Shown here: positions 49,525 through 58,086 of the stretch, piece by piece
Position numbering within the stretch: position 1 is the first letter of the stretch
Layout of the letters: every line of letters begins with the position of its first letter
NCBI GenBank assembly: GCA_035557635.1
Contig: DATMDR010000061.1
Span: forward strand, 48,403-112,402
Direction: 5' to 3'
Origin: VRUE01 sp035557635
GTDB lineage: Bacteria; Actinomycetota; Thermoleophilia; Solirubrobacterales; 70-9
Length of the DNA stretch: 64,000 nt
Translations under genes and position numbers: made by a program
The notes under the pieces: model-generated
What the model saw: the letters and a program-made list of their open reading frames with translations, nothing else
Database searches by the model: none
Told to the model about the DNA's origin: nothing

Positions 49525-51409
49525 CCGCCTGCTCGGCCTCTTCCCATTCTTCGAACAACTCGGCGAGGTGGCGCTTCGCATCCGCGTGCCGTTTTTCCGC
49601 CCGCTCGGCCTTTTTCGGCGTCGACCAGGCGGCGGGGTCGGCGAGCTCCTCCTCCACTGCGCGCAGGTCCGCTTCGGCCGCCTCGATCCGCTCGGCGACA
49701 CGGGTCGCCTTGCGGACCGCCCGCTGTAGGGGCGCCTTCGAGCCGCGGCGCCGCTTGCCGCCGCTCGCCTTCTTCGCGGAAGCGGCCGCGGCGGAGACCT
49801 CGGCCCCGCGTTCGTCGCGGTCGCGCTGATAGGCCGCCCAGCCGCTCGGGTGACTGCGCAGCTCACCGTTCTCGCAGACCAGGGTTCTGCTGCCGACCGC
49901 CTCCAGCAGCGCCCGGTCGTGGGAGACGAGGACCACCGCGCCTTCGAAGGCGCCGAGAGCGTCCTCGAGCGCCTCACGGCTCTCGATGTCGAGGTGGTTG
50001 GTCGGCTCGTCCAGGATCAGCACGTTGGCGCCGGAGGCGACGAGGATCGCCAGCGAGAGGCGCCGCTGCTCGCCGCCGGAGATGTCCTCCAGCGACTTCT
50101 CCGCGTCCGCGCCCGAGAAGAGGAAGGCGCCGAGCAGGTCGCGGGCTTTCTGCCCGCGCAGGCCGGTCTGCCGCTGCGCGGCTTCGAGCACCGTCCCCTC
50201 CCCCGCGGCGGTGTCCGCGTGCTGAGAGAGGTAGCCGATCTTGACGTTGTGCCCGACCCGGATCGAGCCGGAAGGGGGCTCGCGGCGGCCGGCCAAGGCC
50301 TCGATCAGCGTCGTCTTGCCGGCGCCGTTGGGGCCGACGAGGACGGCGTGCTCGCCCCGCTCGAGCTCGAGGTCCGCTGTCTCGAGCAGGGTCCGCCCCG
50401 GCACCTCGATCCTCGCTTTCACCGCTCTCAGCACCACCCGGCCCGGCCGCTCCGGTTTGACGAAGGAGAAGCGCAGGTTGCGCCGGTCGCGCGCCTCGGC
50501 GCTCACCCCCTCGCGCTTGACCCGCTCGATCTGCTTCAGCTTCGACTGGGCCTGTTTGGCCTTGGTCGCCTTGTAGCGGAAGCGCTCGACGAAGCGCTCC
50601 ATCCGCTCGATCTCCGCTTGCTGGCGCTCGATCGCCTTGCCGCGGGCGATCTCACGAGCCGCCTGCTCCTTGCGCCAGGCGTGCCAGGGCCCGGCGAAAA
50701 AGCGCCCCCGCTTCGCCTCCAGCTCCAGCACCGAGGTGCCGACCGCCTCCAGGAACCAGCGGTCGTGGGCGACCAGGACGATCGCGGCGTCGAGCTCGCA
50801 CAGGTGCCTCTCCAGCCACTCGAGCGAGGGGATGTCGAGGTGGTTCGTCGGCTCGTCGAGCAGCAGCAGGTCGGGCCGGGTGGCGAGCGCCCGCGCGAGC
50901 GAGGCCCGGGTCAGCTCCCCTCCCGAGAAGGTGCCGAGTGAGCGCTCGGCGTCCTCGGCGCCGAAGCCGAGGCCGGCGAGCACCCCGAGGACGCCGTCGC
51001 GCCAGCGGTAGCCGCCGCCGGCTTCGAGCCGTTGTTGCGCGCCAGCGTAGGCGCGCATCGTCTCCTCGGCCGGGTCCTGCTGCGACATCTCCTCCTCCAG
51101 CCGCGCCAGCTCCGCCTCGGTGTCGAGCATCTCGGCACGTCCGGCGAAGACGTACTCGCCCAGCGATACCGCCGACTCACGGGGCGGGCGCTGGTCGTGC
51201 AGGGCGACGCGGGCGCCCTTCTGGATGGAGAGGACACCGGCGTCTGGTGGCCGCTCTCCGGAGAGCACCCGCAGCAGCGTCGACTTGCCGGCGCCGTTGC
51301 GGCCGGAGAGCGTCATCCGCTCACGTGGCTCGAGCTTGAAGGAGACGCCGGCGAAGAGCAGCTTGCCGCCGGCATAGACGTCGAGGCTGGTTGCGGTCGC
51401 GATTGCCAT
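49499..51409 (-). CDS. ABC-F family ATPase
   Basis: 636 aa with two ABC domains and no TM helices. First: GRNGAGKST, FSGGELTRASLARAL, LLLDEPTNHLDI. Second: GPNGAGKTT, ISGGEQRRLSLAILV, LILDEPTNHLDI. The charged interdomain linker (around WRKEQAAREIARGKAIERQ) is the ABC-F P-site tRNA interaction motif region. A basic Lys/Ala-rich extension and coiled coil end the protein. ABC-F proteins act on ribosomes, either in translation or as antibiotic protection; which applies is not determinable. Confidence 0.92.
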   Translation of the reverse strand: MAIATATSLDVYAGGKLLFAGVSFKLEPRERMTLSGRNGAGKSTLLRVLSGERPPDAGVLSIQKGARVALHDQRPPRESAVSLGEYVFAGRAEMLDTEAELARLEEEMSQQDPAEETMRAYAGAQQRLEAGGGYRWRDGVLGVLAGLGFGAEDAERSLGTFSGGELTRASLARALATRPDLLLLDEPTNHLDIPSLEWLERHLCELDAAIVLVAHDRWFLEAVGTSVLELEAKRGRFFAGPWHAWRKEQAAREIARGKAIERQQAEIERMERFVERFRYKATKAKQAQSKLKQIERVKREGVSAEARDRRNLRFSFVKPERPGRVVLRAVKARIEVPGRTLLETADLELERGEHAVLVGPNGAGKTTLIEALAGRREPPSGSIRVGHNVKIGYLSQHADTAAGEGTVLEAAQRQTGLRGQKARDLLGAFLFSGADAEKSLEDISGGEQRRLSLAILVASGANVLILDEPTNHLDIESREALEDALGAFEGAVVLVSHDRALLEAVGSRTLVCENGELRSHPSGWAAYQRDRDERGAEVSAAAASAKKASGGKRRRGSKAPLQRAVRKATRVAERIEAAEADLRAVEEELADPAAWSTPKKAERAEKRHADAKRHLAELFEEWEEAEQAASAGAESG

Positions 51410-51457
51410 ATGCCGTTGACACTAGGCGCCCCAAGACCCGGGCGTAAGCTCCCACTC

Positions 51458-52423
51458 GTGGACGGCGAGGCGTCGCGAAGAGCTAGCTCGACGGCGGTGG
51501 CGCTGCGACACCTCGGCGAGCTAGCGAAGGCGCGAGCGACGCGGCGCTCCAGCGAGCGCGACGACGGGCAGGCGCTGGGTGAGCTGGAGGCAAGGCCGCT
51601 GGCGCTGCCGGCGGGCCTCGAGCTGGAATGGCTGGGGGTTTCCGGCTACCGGATCAGCTTCGAGGGCAAGACCCTCTTCGTCGATCCCTACCTCTCCCGA
51701 GTCCCATTCCGCGACCTCGTGCTGCGCCGCACTGCGCTTCCCGACCCAGCCGCGCTGGAGCGCTTCGTCCACGCTCCCGGCGAGGTGGTCGGGGTGCTCG
51801 TCGGCCACACCCACTTCGACCACGCCGTCGACGCCCCGGCGATCGTTCGGCGCTTCGGGGGTAAGGCATACGGCTCTGACTCGCTGGTGACCCTGATGGG
51901 CCTGCACGGGCTCGCCGAGCAGACTGTCGAGGTCGAGCCGTACCGCACCTACGAGCTGGGGCCGTTCGAGGTCGGCTTTACCCCCAGCGTCCACTCGAAA
52001 CTGCTGCTCGGGCGGGCCGTTCCCTACGACGGCGACCTCACCTGCGAGCACCTCGACGGGCTCTCCCCCAACGCCTACCGCTGCGGACAGGTCTGGGGGA
52101 TCTCGATCAAGGTCGCCGGGGTGCGCTTCTACCACCAGGGCAGCGCCAACCTCCTCGACGACGCGATCCGCGAGCAGGGGGTGGACGTCTTCCTCGCCGG
52201 CGTCGCCGGTCGCAACTTCACCCGCGACTACTGGAAGCGCATCCTCCCCCGCCTCGATCCCCGCGTAGTCGTCCCCACCCACTACGACAACTTCTTCCAC
52301 CCGCTCGGGCAGCGGATGGAGTTCGTCTCCAACGTCCAGCTCGCAGCGCTGCCCGACGAGATCGGCACTGTCAGCGCCGACGTCGAGCTGGCCGCCCTCC
52401 CCCGCGCCGACGCTGTGACTTAA
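51458..52423 (+). CDS. MBL-fold metal-dependent hydrolase (UlaG-like)
   Basis: 321 aa from GTG at 51458; the longer open frame runs back through the ABC-F gene. LEWLGVSGYRISFEGKTLFVD opens the beta-lactamase-like fold, then GHTHFDHAVDAP (zinc motif), and VVPTHYDNFFHPLG near the end. The N-terminal 50 residues are charged and may be less conserved. Lactonase or phosphodiesterase activity is possible. It is divergent from the ABC-F gene. Confidence 0.87.
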   Translation: MDGEASRRASSTAVALRHLGELAKARATRRSSERDDGQALGELEARPLALPAGLELEWLGVSGYRISFEGKTLFVDPYLSRVPFRDLVLRRTALPDPAALERFVHAPGEVVGVLVGHTHFDHAVDAPAIVRRFGGKAYGSDSLVTLMGLHGLAEQTVEVEPYRTYELGPFEVGFTPSVHSKLLLGRAVPYDGDLTCEHLDGLSPNAYRCGQVWGISIKVAGVRFYHQGSANLLDDAIREQGVDVFLAGVAGRNFTRDYWKRILPRLDPRVVVPTHYDNFFHPLGQRMEFVSNVQLAALPDEIGTVSADVELAALPRADAVT

Positions 52424-52495
52424 GACTCACTCCCATTGCAAACTTTTCGCGATCTGGGCACCACTTACGCGGTCGCTCGACCTAGGGTGGGCGCG

Positions 52496-52729
52496 ATGAC
52501 TCCGATCGATCCAGGCAGTGCTCGGGAGTTCCTAGAATCGATCATCGCCGCTTTTTCCGTTCTCGGCGGCGGCATGGCGTGTTTCAGCGGCTACTACGCG
52601 GCTCAAGCCCTCGCTCAACGGCAACCGCCTGAATTCGTCGCTCAGCGCATCAACGAAGGCCTTGGCGAGGGATTCAAATGGGTATCCCCGTTTTCGATCG
52701 TCGCTCTTATCATTGTGGTGTGGACCTGA
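52496..52729 (+). CDS. Small two-TM protein
   Basis: 77 aa from the ATG at 52496 (an open extension to 52436 has no merit). Two hydrophobic helices (about 15-37 and 62-77) flank QRQPPEFVAQRINEGLGEGF. Its TGA overlaps the ATG of the next small gene (TGATG), which supports both being translated. Composition is lower in GC than neighbours. No family recognised. Confidence 0.5.
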   Translation: MTPIDPGSAREFLESIIAAFSVLGGGMACFSGYYAAQALAQRQPPEFVAQRINEGLGEGFKWVSPFSIVALIIVVWT

Positions 52730-52914
52730 TGGAACGAGTAGTTCGAGCCCCGTGGGGAGCATTCGGCGTTGGCACCGCTACAGCCATACTCACAGCCATT
52801 GCGATCCTTGCCCTTGGCGCACCCGCATGGATCCTCGTTCCCGTCATATGGGTTGGAGCGGCAACTTACGCCGAGATGAGCTCCCGGGTCAACCGTCGGC
52901 TCGGTCGCTGGTAG
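52729..52914 (+). CDS. Small two-TM protein, coupled to the previous gene
   Basis: 61 aa, beginning at the ATG of the TGATG overlap. FGVGTATAILTAIAILALG and AWILVPVIWVGAATYAEM form two helices, then a short basic tail SRVNRRLGRW. No family recognised; probably acts with its partner in the membrane. Confidence 0.5.
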   Translation: MERVVRAPWGAFGVGTATAILTAIAILALGAPAWILVPVIWVGAATYAEMSSRVNRRLGRW

Positions 52915-52923
52915 CTATCGCCG

Positions 52924-53469
52924 TCAGTCGATGAAGTGCTTGGCGACGATCTGGTCGATCGTGCCCTTGGTTCGCATCGTCGAGAGGCCGAGGGCGGTCC
53001 CGATCGCCTTCAGGTCGAGCTCCGATTCCGAGATGCCGCCGCTGGGCAGCCAGTAGAGCTCGCGGCCCCTGAGCACGAGCCTGTCCTCGGCGGTGGCCAG
53101 CGAGAGCACCTGCTTGCGGGCTGCCGCGCTCGGCGCCCCGGTCAGCAACGAGACCTGGACCTTGCCCGTCGAGGCCTCGAGCTGCGTGGCGTCGAACGGC
53201 TCGTGCCTGGCGATCGCCTGCACCTGCGCCGCCGTGCGCAGGAACACCACCACCTCGTAGCCGAGCGAGTCTTCCAGCCCACCTTCCAGGCGGCGGGTGA
53301 CTTCCTCCGGGTCGCTCTTCCCCTCCGTCCCGAGGATGACGTTGCCGCTGGCGCGGAAGATCGCGACGTCCACGAAGCCCATCTCCTCGCAACAGAGGCG
53401 CAGCGCGTCGTTCTTGACCCGCCGGTTGCTGATGTTGATCCCGCGCAGGAAGGCCGTATACCTGGGCAT
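52924..53469 (-). CDS. DUF1697 family protein
   Basis: 181 aa with DUF1697 hallmarks: MPRYTAFLRGINISNRRVK at the start, FRASGNVILGTEGKSDPEEV, and the end block STMRTKGTIDQIVAKHF. The fold is a ferredoxin-like duplication; function is unknown in all organisms. Divergent from the peroxiredoxin gene across a 49-base gap. Confidence 0.9.
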   Translation of the reverse strand: MPRYTAFLRGINISNRRVKNDALRLCCEEMGFVDVAIFRASGNVILGTEGKSDPEEVTRRLEGGLEDSLGYEVVVFLRTAAQVQAIARHEPFDATQLEASTGKVQVSLLTGAPSAAARKQVLSLATAEDRLVLRGRELYWLPSGGISESELDLKAIGTALGLSTMRTKGTIDQIVAKHFID

Positions 53470-53518
53470 CCACCCACCTTACGAACCCGGCCCGAAGCCT
53501 CCTGCGACGATTGGCCCG

Positions 53519-54094
53519 GTGAACGCCGACTTCACCAGCCTCCCGCCGGACCTCCCCGTCCCCGTGGACGACGGCGCCGCCGATCACCTGCCCGGATCGG
53601 TGCTGCCCGAGGGACTGGTGCTCCCTTCCACACAGGGCGGAAGCGCCGACCTGGCGGAGCTGGCCAGAGAGAGGCTCGTCGCCTACGTCTATCCGCGTAC
53701 CGGAGTCCCCGGGGACCCTCTTCCCCAGGGCTGGGACGAGATCCCGGGGGCACGCGGATGCACGCCGCAGAGCTGCGCCTTTCGCGACAGCCGGGAAGAG
53801 TTCGCGCGGCTCGGTACCACTGTGGTCGGGATCAGCGCCCAAACCGCCGCCGAACAGCGGGAGTTCGCACAGCGAGAGCAGATCCCGTTCCCGCTGCTCA
53901 GCGACCCCGGCCTGCTCCTGGCAGCGGCACTGCGGCTGCCCACCTTCACGGTGGAGGAGACGACGCTCTACCGGCGCCTGACCCTCGTCGCCGAGGCCGG
54001 CGTCGTCGCCAAGGCCTTCTACCCGGTCTTTCCACCCGACCGCAACGCCGCCGAAGTGCTCGCCTTCCTCACTTCGGCGCCACCGCACCGCTAG
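53519..54094 (+). CDS. Peroxiredoxin (AhpC/TSA-type)
   Basis: 191 aa from GTG at 53519. The redoxin segment VAYVYPRTGVPGDP leads to GARGCTPQSCAFRDSREEFAR, with a C-x4-C pair; GVPGDP and the Cys-containing turn match a peroxiredoxin subgroup in which the second Cys or the first acts as peroxidatic residue. VGISAQTAAEQREFAQREQIPFPLLSDP is the conserved second half. It likely reduces peroxides. Its last 26 bases overlap the convergent uppP gene. Confidence 0.83.
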   Translation: MNADFTSLPPDLPVPVDDGAADHLPGSVLPEGLVLPSTQGGSADLAELARERLVAYVYPRTGVPGDPLPQGWDEIPGARGCTPQSCAFRDSREEFARLGTTVVGISAQTAAEQREFAQREQIPFPLLSDPGLLLAAALRLPTFTVEETTLYRRLTLVAEAGVVAKAFYPVFPPDRNAAEVLAFLTSAPPHR

Positions 54095-54905
54095 CGACAA
54101 GGGCGAGGACGAACGCCCCGAGGGCAACCCGGTAGATGATGAAGACCGAGTAGTCGTGGCGCGCGATGTAGCGCAGCAGCCAGGAGACGGCAACGAAGGC
54201 GACGGCGAAGCTGACCAGCGTGGCGACGATGGTCGGCCCCCAGCCGACGCCGCCGGAGATGTTGTCGAACTCGCTGACCGTCTGCAGGATCGCCGCGCCG
54301 CTCAGCGCCGGGATCGAGAGGAAGAACGAGAGTCGGGTCACGGCGACGCGATCGATCCCGCGCAGCAGCCCGGCGGACATCGTCGCCCCCGCCCGCGAGA
54401 CCCCGGGCACCAGGGCCAGGCACTGGACGACACCGATGATCAGCGTGTCGCGCCAGGTGACGTCGGCCTCGTGCCGCTCCTGCGTGGCGCGGCTGTCGGC
54501 GAACCACATCACCCCGCTCCAAAGAATCAGCGCGCCGCCGACGAACCAGAGGCTCCGCAGCGTCGTCTCGATCTCGTCCTTGAAGGCGAGGCCGACGATC
54601 GCGATCGGCAGCGAGCCGAGGATCACCGCCCAGCCGAAGCGGTAGTCGCCCGAGGAACGGTTGGCAGGGCTGACCAGCCCTCTCCCCCAGGCGGCGAGGA
54701 TCCTGACGATGTCGTGACGGAGGTAGAGCAGCGTTGCGGCCACCGCGCCAACCTGGATGATCGCGGTGAAGGCGGTGATGTCGGGGTCGTCGGTGGAGTG
54801 GCCGAGCAGCCGCTCGAGGATGGTCAGGTGGCCGGTGCTCGAGATCGGCAGGAACTCGGTAAACCCCTCGACCGCGCCGAGGAGGATTGCTTCCCACCAG
54901 TCCAC
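54069..54905 (-). CDS. uppP: Undecaprenyl-diphosphate phosphatase
   Basis: 278 aa, seven to eight TM helices. The two BacA/UppP signatures are present: GAVEGFTEFLPISSTGHL with the catalytic Glu, and LVPGVSRAGATMSAGLL with the Arg of the active site. It recycles the lipid carrier for peptidoglycan synthesis and can give bacitracin tolerance. Confidence 0.95.
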   Translation of the reverse strand: MDWWEAILLGAVEGFTEFLPISSTGHLTILERLLGHSTDDPDITAFTAIIQVGAVAATLLYLRHDIVRILAAWGRGLVSPANRSSGDYRFGWAVILGSLPIAIVGLAFKDEIETTLRSLWFVGGALILWSGVMWFADSRATQERHEADVTWRDTLIIGVVQCLALVPGVSRAGATMSAGLLRGIDRVAVTRLSFFLSIPALSGAAILQTVSEFDNISGGVGWGPTIVATLVSFAVAFVAVSWLLRYIARHDYSVFIIYRVALGAFVLALVASGAVAPK

Positions 54906-54966
54906 GGCGGCAGCCTATGCGGCGAAGAGGCGAAGCCGAGCGTACCCTTCAGCAAGAGGAGATGAG

Positions 54967-55290
54967 ATGACTGAGGACAAGCCAATCGCCTGCTCCCTCG
55001 GCACGAGTGCGCTCGAGCAGAGGCTCGCCGCGATCGCCGATATCGGCGCTGACAGCCTGGTGTCCCGGGAAACCAGGGGCGATCAGCATCTGCTGCGTTT
55101 CCGGTCGAGCGACGAAATCCGTCGACGACTCGAAGGCATCGTGGCCGCCGAGGCCGAGTGCTGTTCGTTCCTCGACCTTTCACTGACCGAGAAAGACGGG
55201 GAGCTGGCCCTCTCGATCGCCGCACCCGCGGCGGGGCAGGCGATTGCGGATGAGCTCGCCGCAACGTTCGCGACGGACCTTGGACGGTGA
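54967..55290 (+). CDS. Small conserved hypothetical with CC motif
   Basis: 107 aa; ATG at 54967 is preferred since the ATG at 54962 is followed by an in-frame stop. GAGGAG precedes it. It begins IACSLGTSALEQRLAAIADI and has AEAECCSFLDLSLTEKDG, a Glu/Cys-Cys-x-Phe-Leu motif seen in small proteins that sit near mercury and metal-resistance genes. Function unknown. It ends 6 bases before the tRNA-like fragment. Confidence 0.65.
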   Translation: MTEDKPIACSLGTSALEQRLAAIADIGADSLVSRETRGDQHLLRFRSSDEIRRRLEGIVAAEAECCSFLDLSLTEKDGELALSIAAPAAGQAIADELAATFATDLGR

Positions 55291-55296
55291 GCTGAG

Positions 55297-55343
55297 TGGA
55301 GCTAGCCGGACTCGAACCGGCGACCTCCTGGGTGCGCTCCAAG
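55297..55343 (-). tRNA. tRNA 3' fragment (possibly tRNA-Val), likely an attachment-site remnant
   Basis: Read on the minus strand it contains CCAGG-AGGTC-GCCGG-TTCGAGT-CCGGC-TAGCTCC-A: anticodon stem 3' side, variable loop, complete T-arm, acceptor 3' strand and discriminator. No matching D-arm or 5' acceptor strand GGAGCTA exists upstream. CTTGG could pair with CCAGG but the loop AGCGCAC lacks U33, so it is not a functional tRNA. ACACCCAGGAGGTC-like sequence is typical of tRNA-Val. Such fragments are left when an element integrates into a tRNA gene. Confidence 0.6.
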
Positions 55344-55457
55344 CCGGCTCGTTGAAATTACAGGCCTAAAAGGTGGCGATTTCCGGGGGATTTATCGAAG
55401 TGCCTGATGGTCACGCTCGGGGCCGATATGTGCGGATATGCGGCGATATGTCGGGGA

Positions 55458-55487
55458 TTCGGGCACTCTTAGGCCCGAGTGCCCGAA
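55458..55487 (-). terminator. 11-bp hairpin after the ATPase-nuclease gene
   Basis: TTCGGGCACTC (55458-55468) and GAGTGCCCGAA (55477-55487) with an 8-base loop, 57 bases downstream of the minus-strand gene's stop. No U-run follows; it may still end transcription. The surrounding 55344-55543 also holds three GATATG copies near 55427-55450 and no gene. Confidence 0.55.
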
Positions 55488-55543
55488 ATGCCGGAGGCGA
55501 TTCATCCGCAGAAGCCCTAGGGCTGGCGAGAGTAAGCCCCCCG

Positions 55544-57543
55544 CTACGTGGCTGCTGGAGCCGTGTCCGTTTCGGCCATCTGCTCCGGCAGGTACTTCTC
55601 ATGCGTCCTGCGGAGGTAGTCGAGGGCCTGCTCGGCATCAGGCTGGTAGTCAAGAAGGTCGCGGACGAACTTCAAGCGGTGGGCCGCGTCATCAAGTACG
55701 TCGGCCCAGGTGAGCACCCAGATTCGTAGGCCATCGGCATCCGTGATCTGGCCGTACGGCGTGTTCGTGGCTCGTCGCTCACGGTCGGTGATCCCGGTCA
55801 CCTCCCCCGACACGATGATGAAATCCCAGGTGACGTCGTTCGTGTTGAACCTTGGATCGGCTGCGACTGCGTCGGCATACTTCTTGATCTGCTGGGCCTG
55901 TTCGTCACCCACCTTGACCTTTGGTGCCTTCAGCTCGATGACGAGGTGCTCGCGGCGTTTTCGCTGCTGGGAAAGCGACCGGGCAAGCATTAGGTCAACG
56001 ATCGCCCGCGATCCCTCAGCGTCAAGCACCTCATGGGAGACGTCCTGCGCCAGCTCGTCTCGGCCCAGGATGGCGAGGTGGTTCTTGAGAACCGTGGTCA
56101 GGCTGTTGTCGTCCGCCGCCAGGGCGTACTCCTCCCCGAACACCCACGTCTCGCTGGCCAGTACCCGGTGCAGTTGCGAGCGCTCTTTGACGTGCTTGGA
56201 CACGTCGCCCAGAACCAGCTCCTCCAAGCCCTTCAAGAACTCGAGCCGGTCGGTGATCTCCTTCGAGGTGGCGATCAGCGCCGTCAGCGGCGTGCGATCG
56301 AGCAGGGCACTCAGCTCTTCGAGCCGATCCTGCTTTAGGTCGAGTACCTCGCCCAGCACCTTGTGGAGCGAGCCCGGATCGTTCTCAAGGGCCTCTCGCA
56401 GCAGCCGCAGCGACAGTCGCCGGCCTGACTTCTCGGAGGCATTGACCGCGCCGGAGGCGGACAAAGCCACGACATCGAACACATCGCGGGCGGCTTGCTC
56501 CGCTTTGTTCTCTGGCTCACCGTCGAAGGGGTAGACGTTCTCCCTTTTCCATTCCGCGATCTGCTCGCGGGTTCTCTCTTTGGCGCGTTCCTTGAAGTAC
56601 TCGCGCAGCTTGTCCCGCGCCTCCTCGATAACGGCCTTGGAGTCGCCGGTTCCCAGGTCCGCAGCGGCAAGCGCGTTGTCTGCCTGAAGCCGGTCCAGTT
56701 GACGTAGGCGGTGAACTCGAAGCCGGGAGCCTGGATGCCCGGATGCACCTCGCCCAGAGGGGTGCCGCGCTCATCACATAGGTAAAGAGCGCGGTCGACG
56801 TGCCGGTTCCACTCGATCACGACGAGCAAGGCGGGATCGCTGCCCGCCGGGGTCGGCACCTCCAGCTCGCCTCGGTTCGTCTGCAGCTTGTCCGGCTCGA
56901 CCTCGGTGCGGTCAAAGATCACGTGCGCATTGTTCGTCTGCAAGTAGAGCCCGAAAACGCCCGTCAACTTCTCGATCGGCTTCTCGCCGTTCAACCCCGC
57001 CGGCTCTTTGAGGAAGCCGTCGATCAGGACGCGGGTGCCGGTTGGCTCGTCGGTGGGCTTGGGATCGGACACCTCGACGTGGGAGAGCTGGGCGACAGTC
57101 ATTTCCACGTCGAGAGCGAGGCGTCGCGACGGATTGTCGGGGTCCTCGGCCACGGTGTGCCATCGAAGCCGACCCCCCAACCCAGCGGCCAGAAACCGCC
57201 CGCGCCCGTCGCGGCCGTGGAGCGCGCGACCCCCCTTGGAGCGCTTTGCCGTCCGCTTCAACGATCCGCCGAGACGACCGAAGCCGTCGACAACTTCCTG
57301 TTGGGACATTCCGTGGCCGTTGTCTACGACCCGGACCTCCTCGATCCCGTCCAGAGCATTGCGGCCGAACTCGATCCTGACCTCGTCGGCGTCTGCGTCC
57401 AATGCGTTCCAGATCAGCTCGATCAAGCCGGTGATCGGTTCCGTAGCGCCGAGTCGCTCCAGGTGCTGCTGGTCGAGTTTGACGTCGAAATCCACGGCGG
57501 CTGAGTCTCGCACCAATTCCGGCGGCTCGTGTCTGGGCGCCAC
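55544..57543 (-). pseudogene. GHKL ATPase fused to PD-(D/E)XK-like nuclease, single-base frameshift
   Basis: Two overlapping frames make one protein of about 665 aa. The N-terminal frame has an HSP90-like ATPase: LIELIWNALDADADEVRI (N-box), VVDNGHGMS (G1), GRFGRLGG-like GFGRLGGSLKRTAKRSKGG, and TGTRVLIDGF. After WTGFRQ near 56690 the sense continues one frame over as ADNALAAADLGTGDSK and runs to 55544. The C-terminal part has AIVDLMLARSL and HLVIELKAP, an Asp...Glu-x-Lys nuclease core. Adding one base at about 56690 restores it. GHKL-nuclease fusions are seen in defence islands. It could be a real mutation, a sequencing error, or programmed. Confidence 0.75.
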
Positions 57544-57603
57544 GGCGACGGATCTCCGGCGGTGGCGTAGAGCGGCGGTGTTCCTGGGGGCTACGTTGTA
57601 GGT

Positions 57604-58026
57604 GTGTCTGTCGCAGAGCTAGCCATCGCCTCCCTTGCTGCATTCCTCGCCCTCTACGCGAGCATCGTCTTGGCCCTGTTCGTTCTGGGCCGTCGCGGCG
57701 AGTCGCGAGCGGTGGCGCGCTTCATTCCCGATTGCCTCGTTCTCCTCCGGCGACTCCTCGTCGACGATCGCGTGTCGAGAGTCCGCAAGCTCTCACTCGT
57801 CTTGATGCTCGGCTATCTGGCGCTGCCGATCGACTTGATCCCTGACTTCATCCCGGTTGCGGGCCAGCTTGACGACGCGATCCTGGTCGCCCTGACTCTG
57901 CGGTTTGTCCTGCACGGCAGCGGCCGAGAGCTGGTCGACGAGCACTGGCCCGGCCCGCCGGAGGGACTTGCCGTTGTCCAACGTTTCGCATTCGCGCCCC
58001 AAACGGATCGTCGTCAGGGTGCATAA
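57604..58026 (+). CDS. DUF1232 membrane protein
   Basis: 140 aa from GTG. One N-terminal TM helix (LAIASLAAFLALYASIVLALF), then the DUF1232 motif LMLGYLALPIDLIPDFIPVAGQLDD, which forms a membrane hairpin. Function unknown in the family. The last 30 residues are variable. Confidence 0.85.
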   Translation: MSVAELAIASLAAFLALYASIVLALFVLGRRGESRAVARFIPDCLVLLRRLLVDDRVSRVRKLSLVLMLGYLALPIDLIPDFIPVAGQLDDAILVALTLRFVLHGSGRELVDEHWPGPPEGLAVVQRFAFAPQTDRRQGA

Positions 58027-58086
58027 ACAGCGCCGCGTGCGCCTTACCGCCCCGGCGGCGCGCTCTGCGGCGGCGACGTAGAGGCG

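Noticed and set aside
55297..55380. A complete tRNA gene
   Set aside because: Only the 3' half folds; the acceptor 5' strand and D-arm are absent and the apparent anticodon loop lacks U33.
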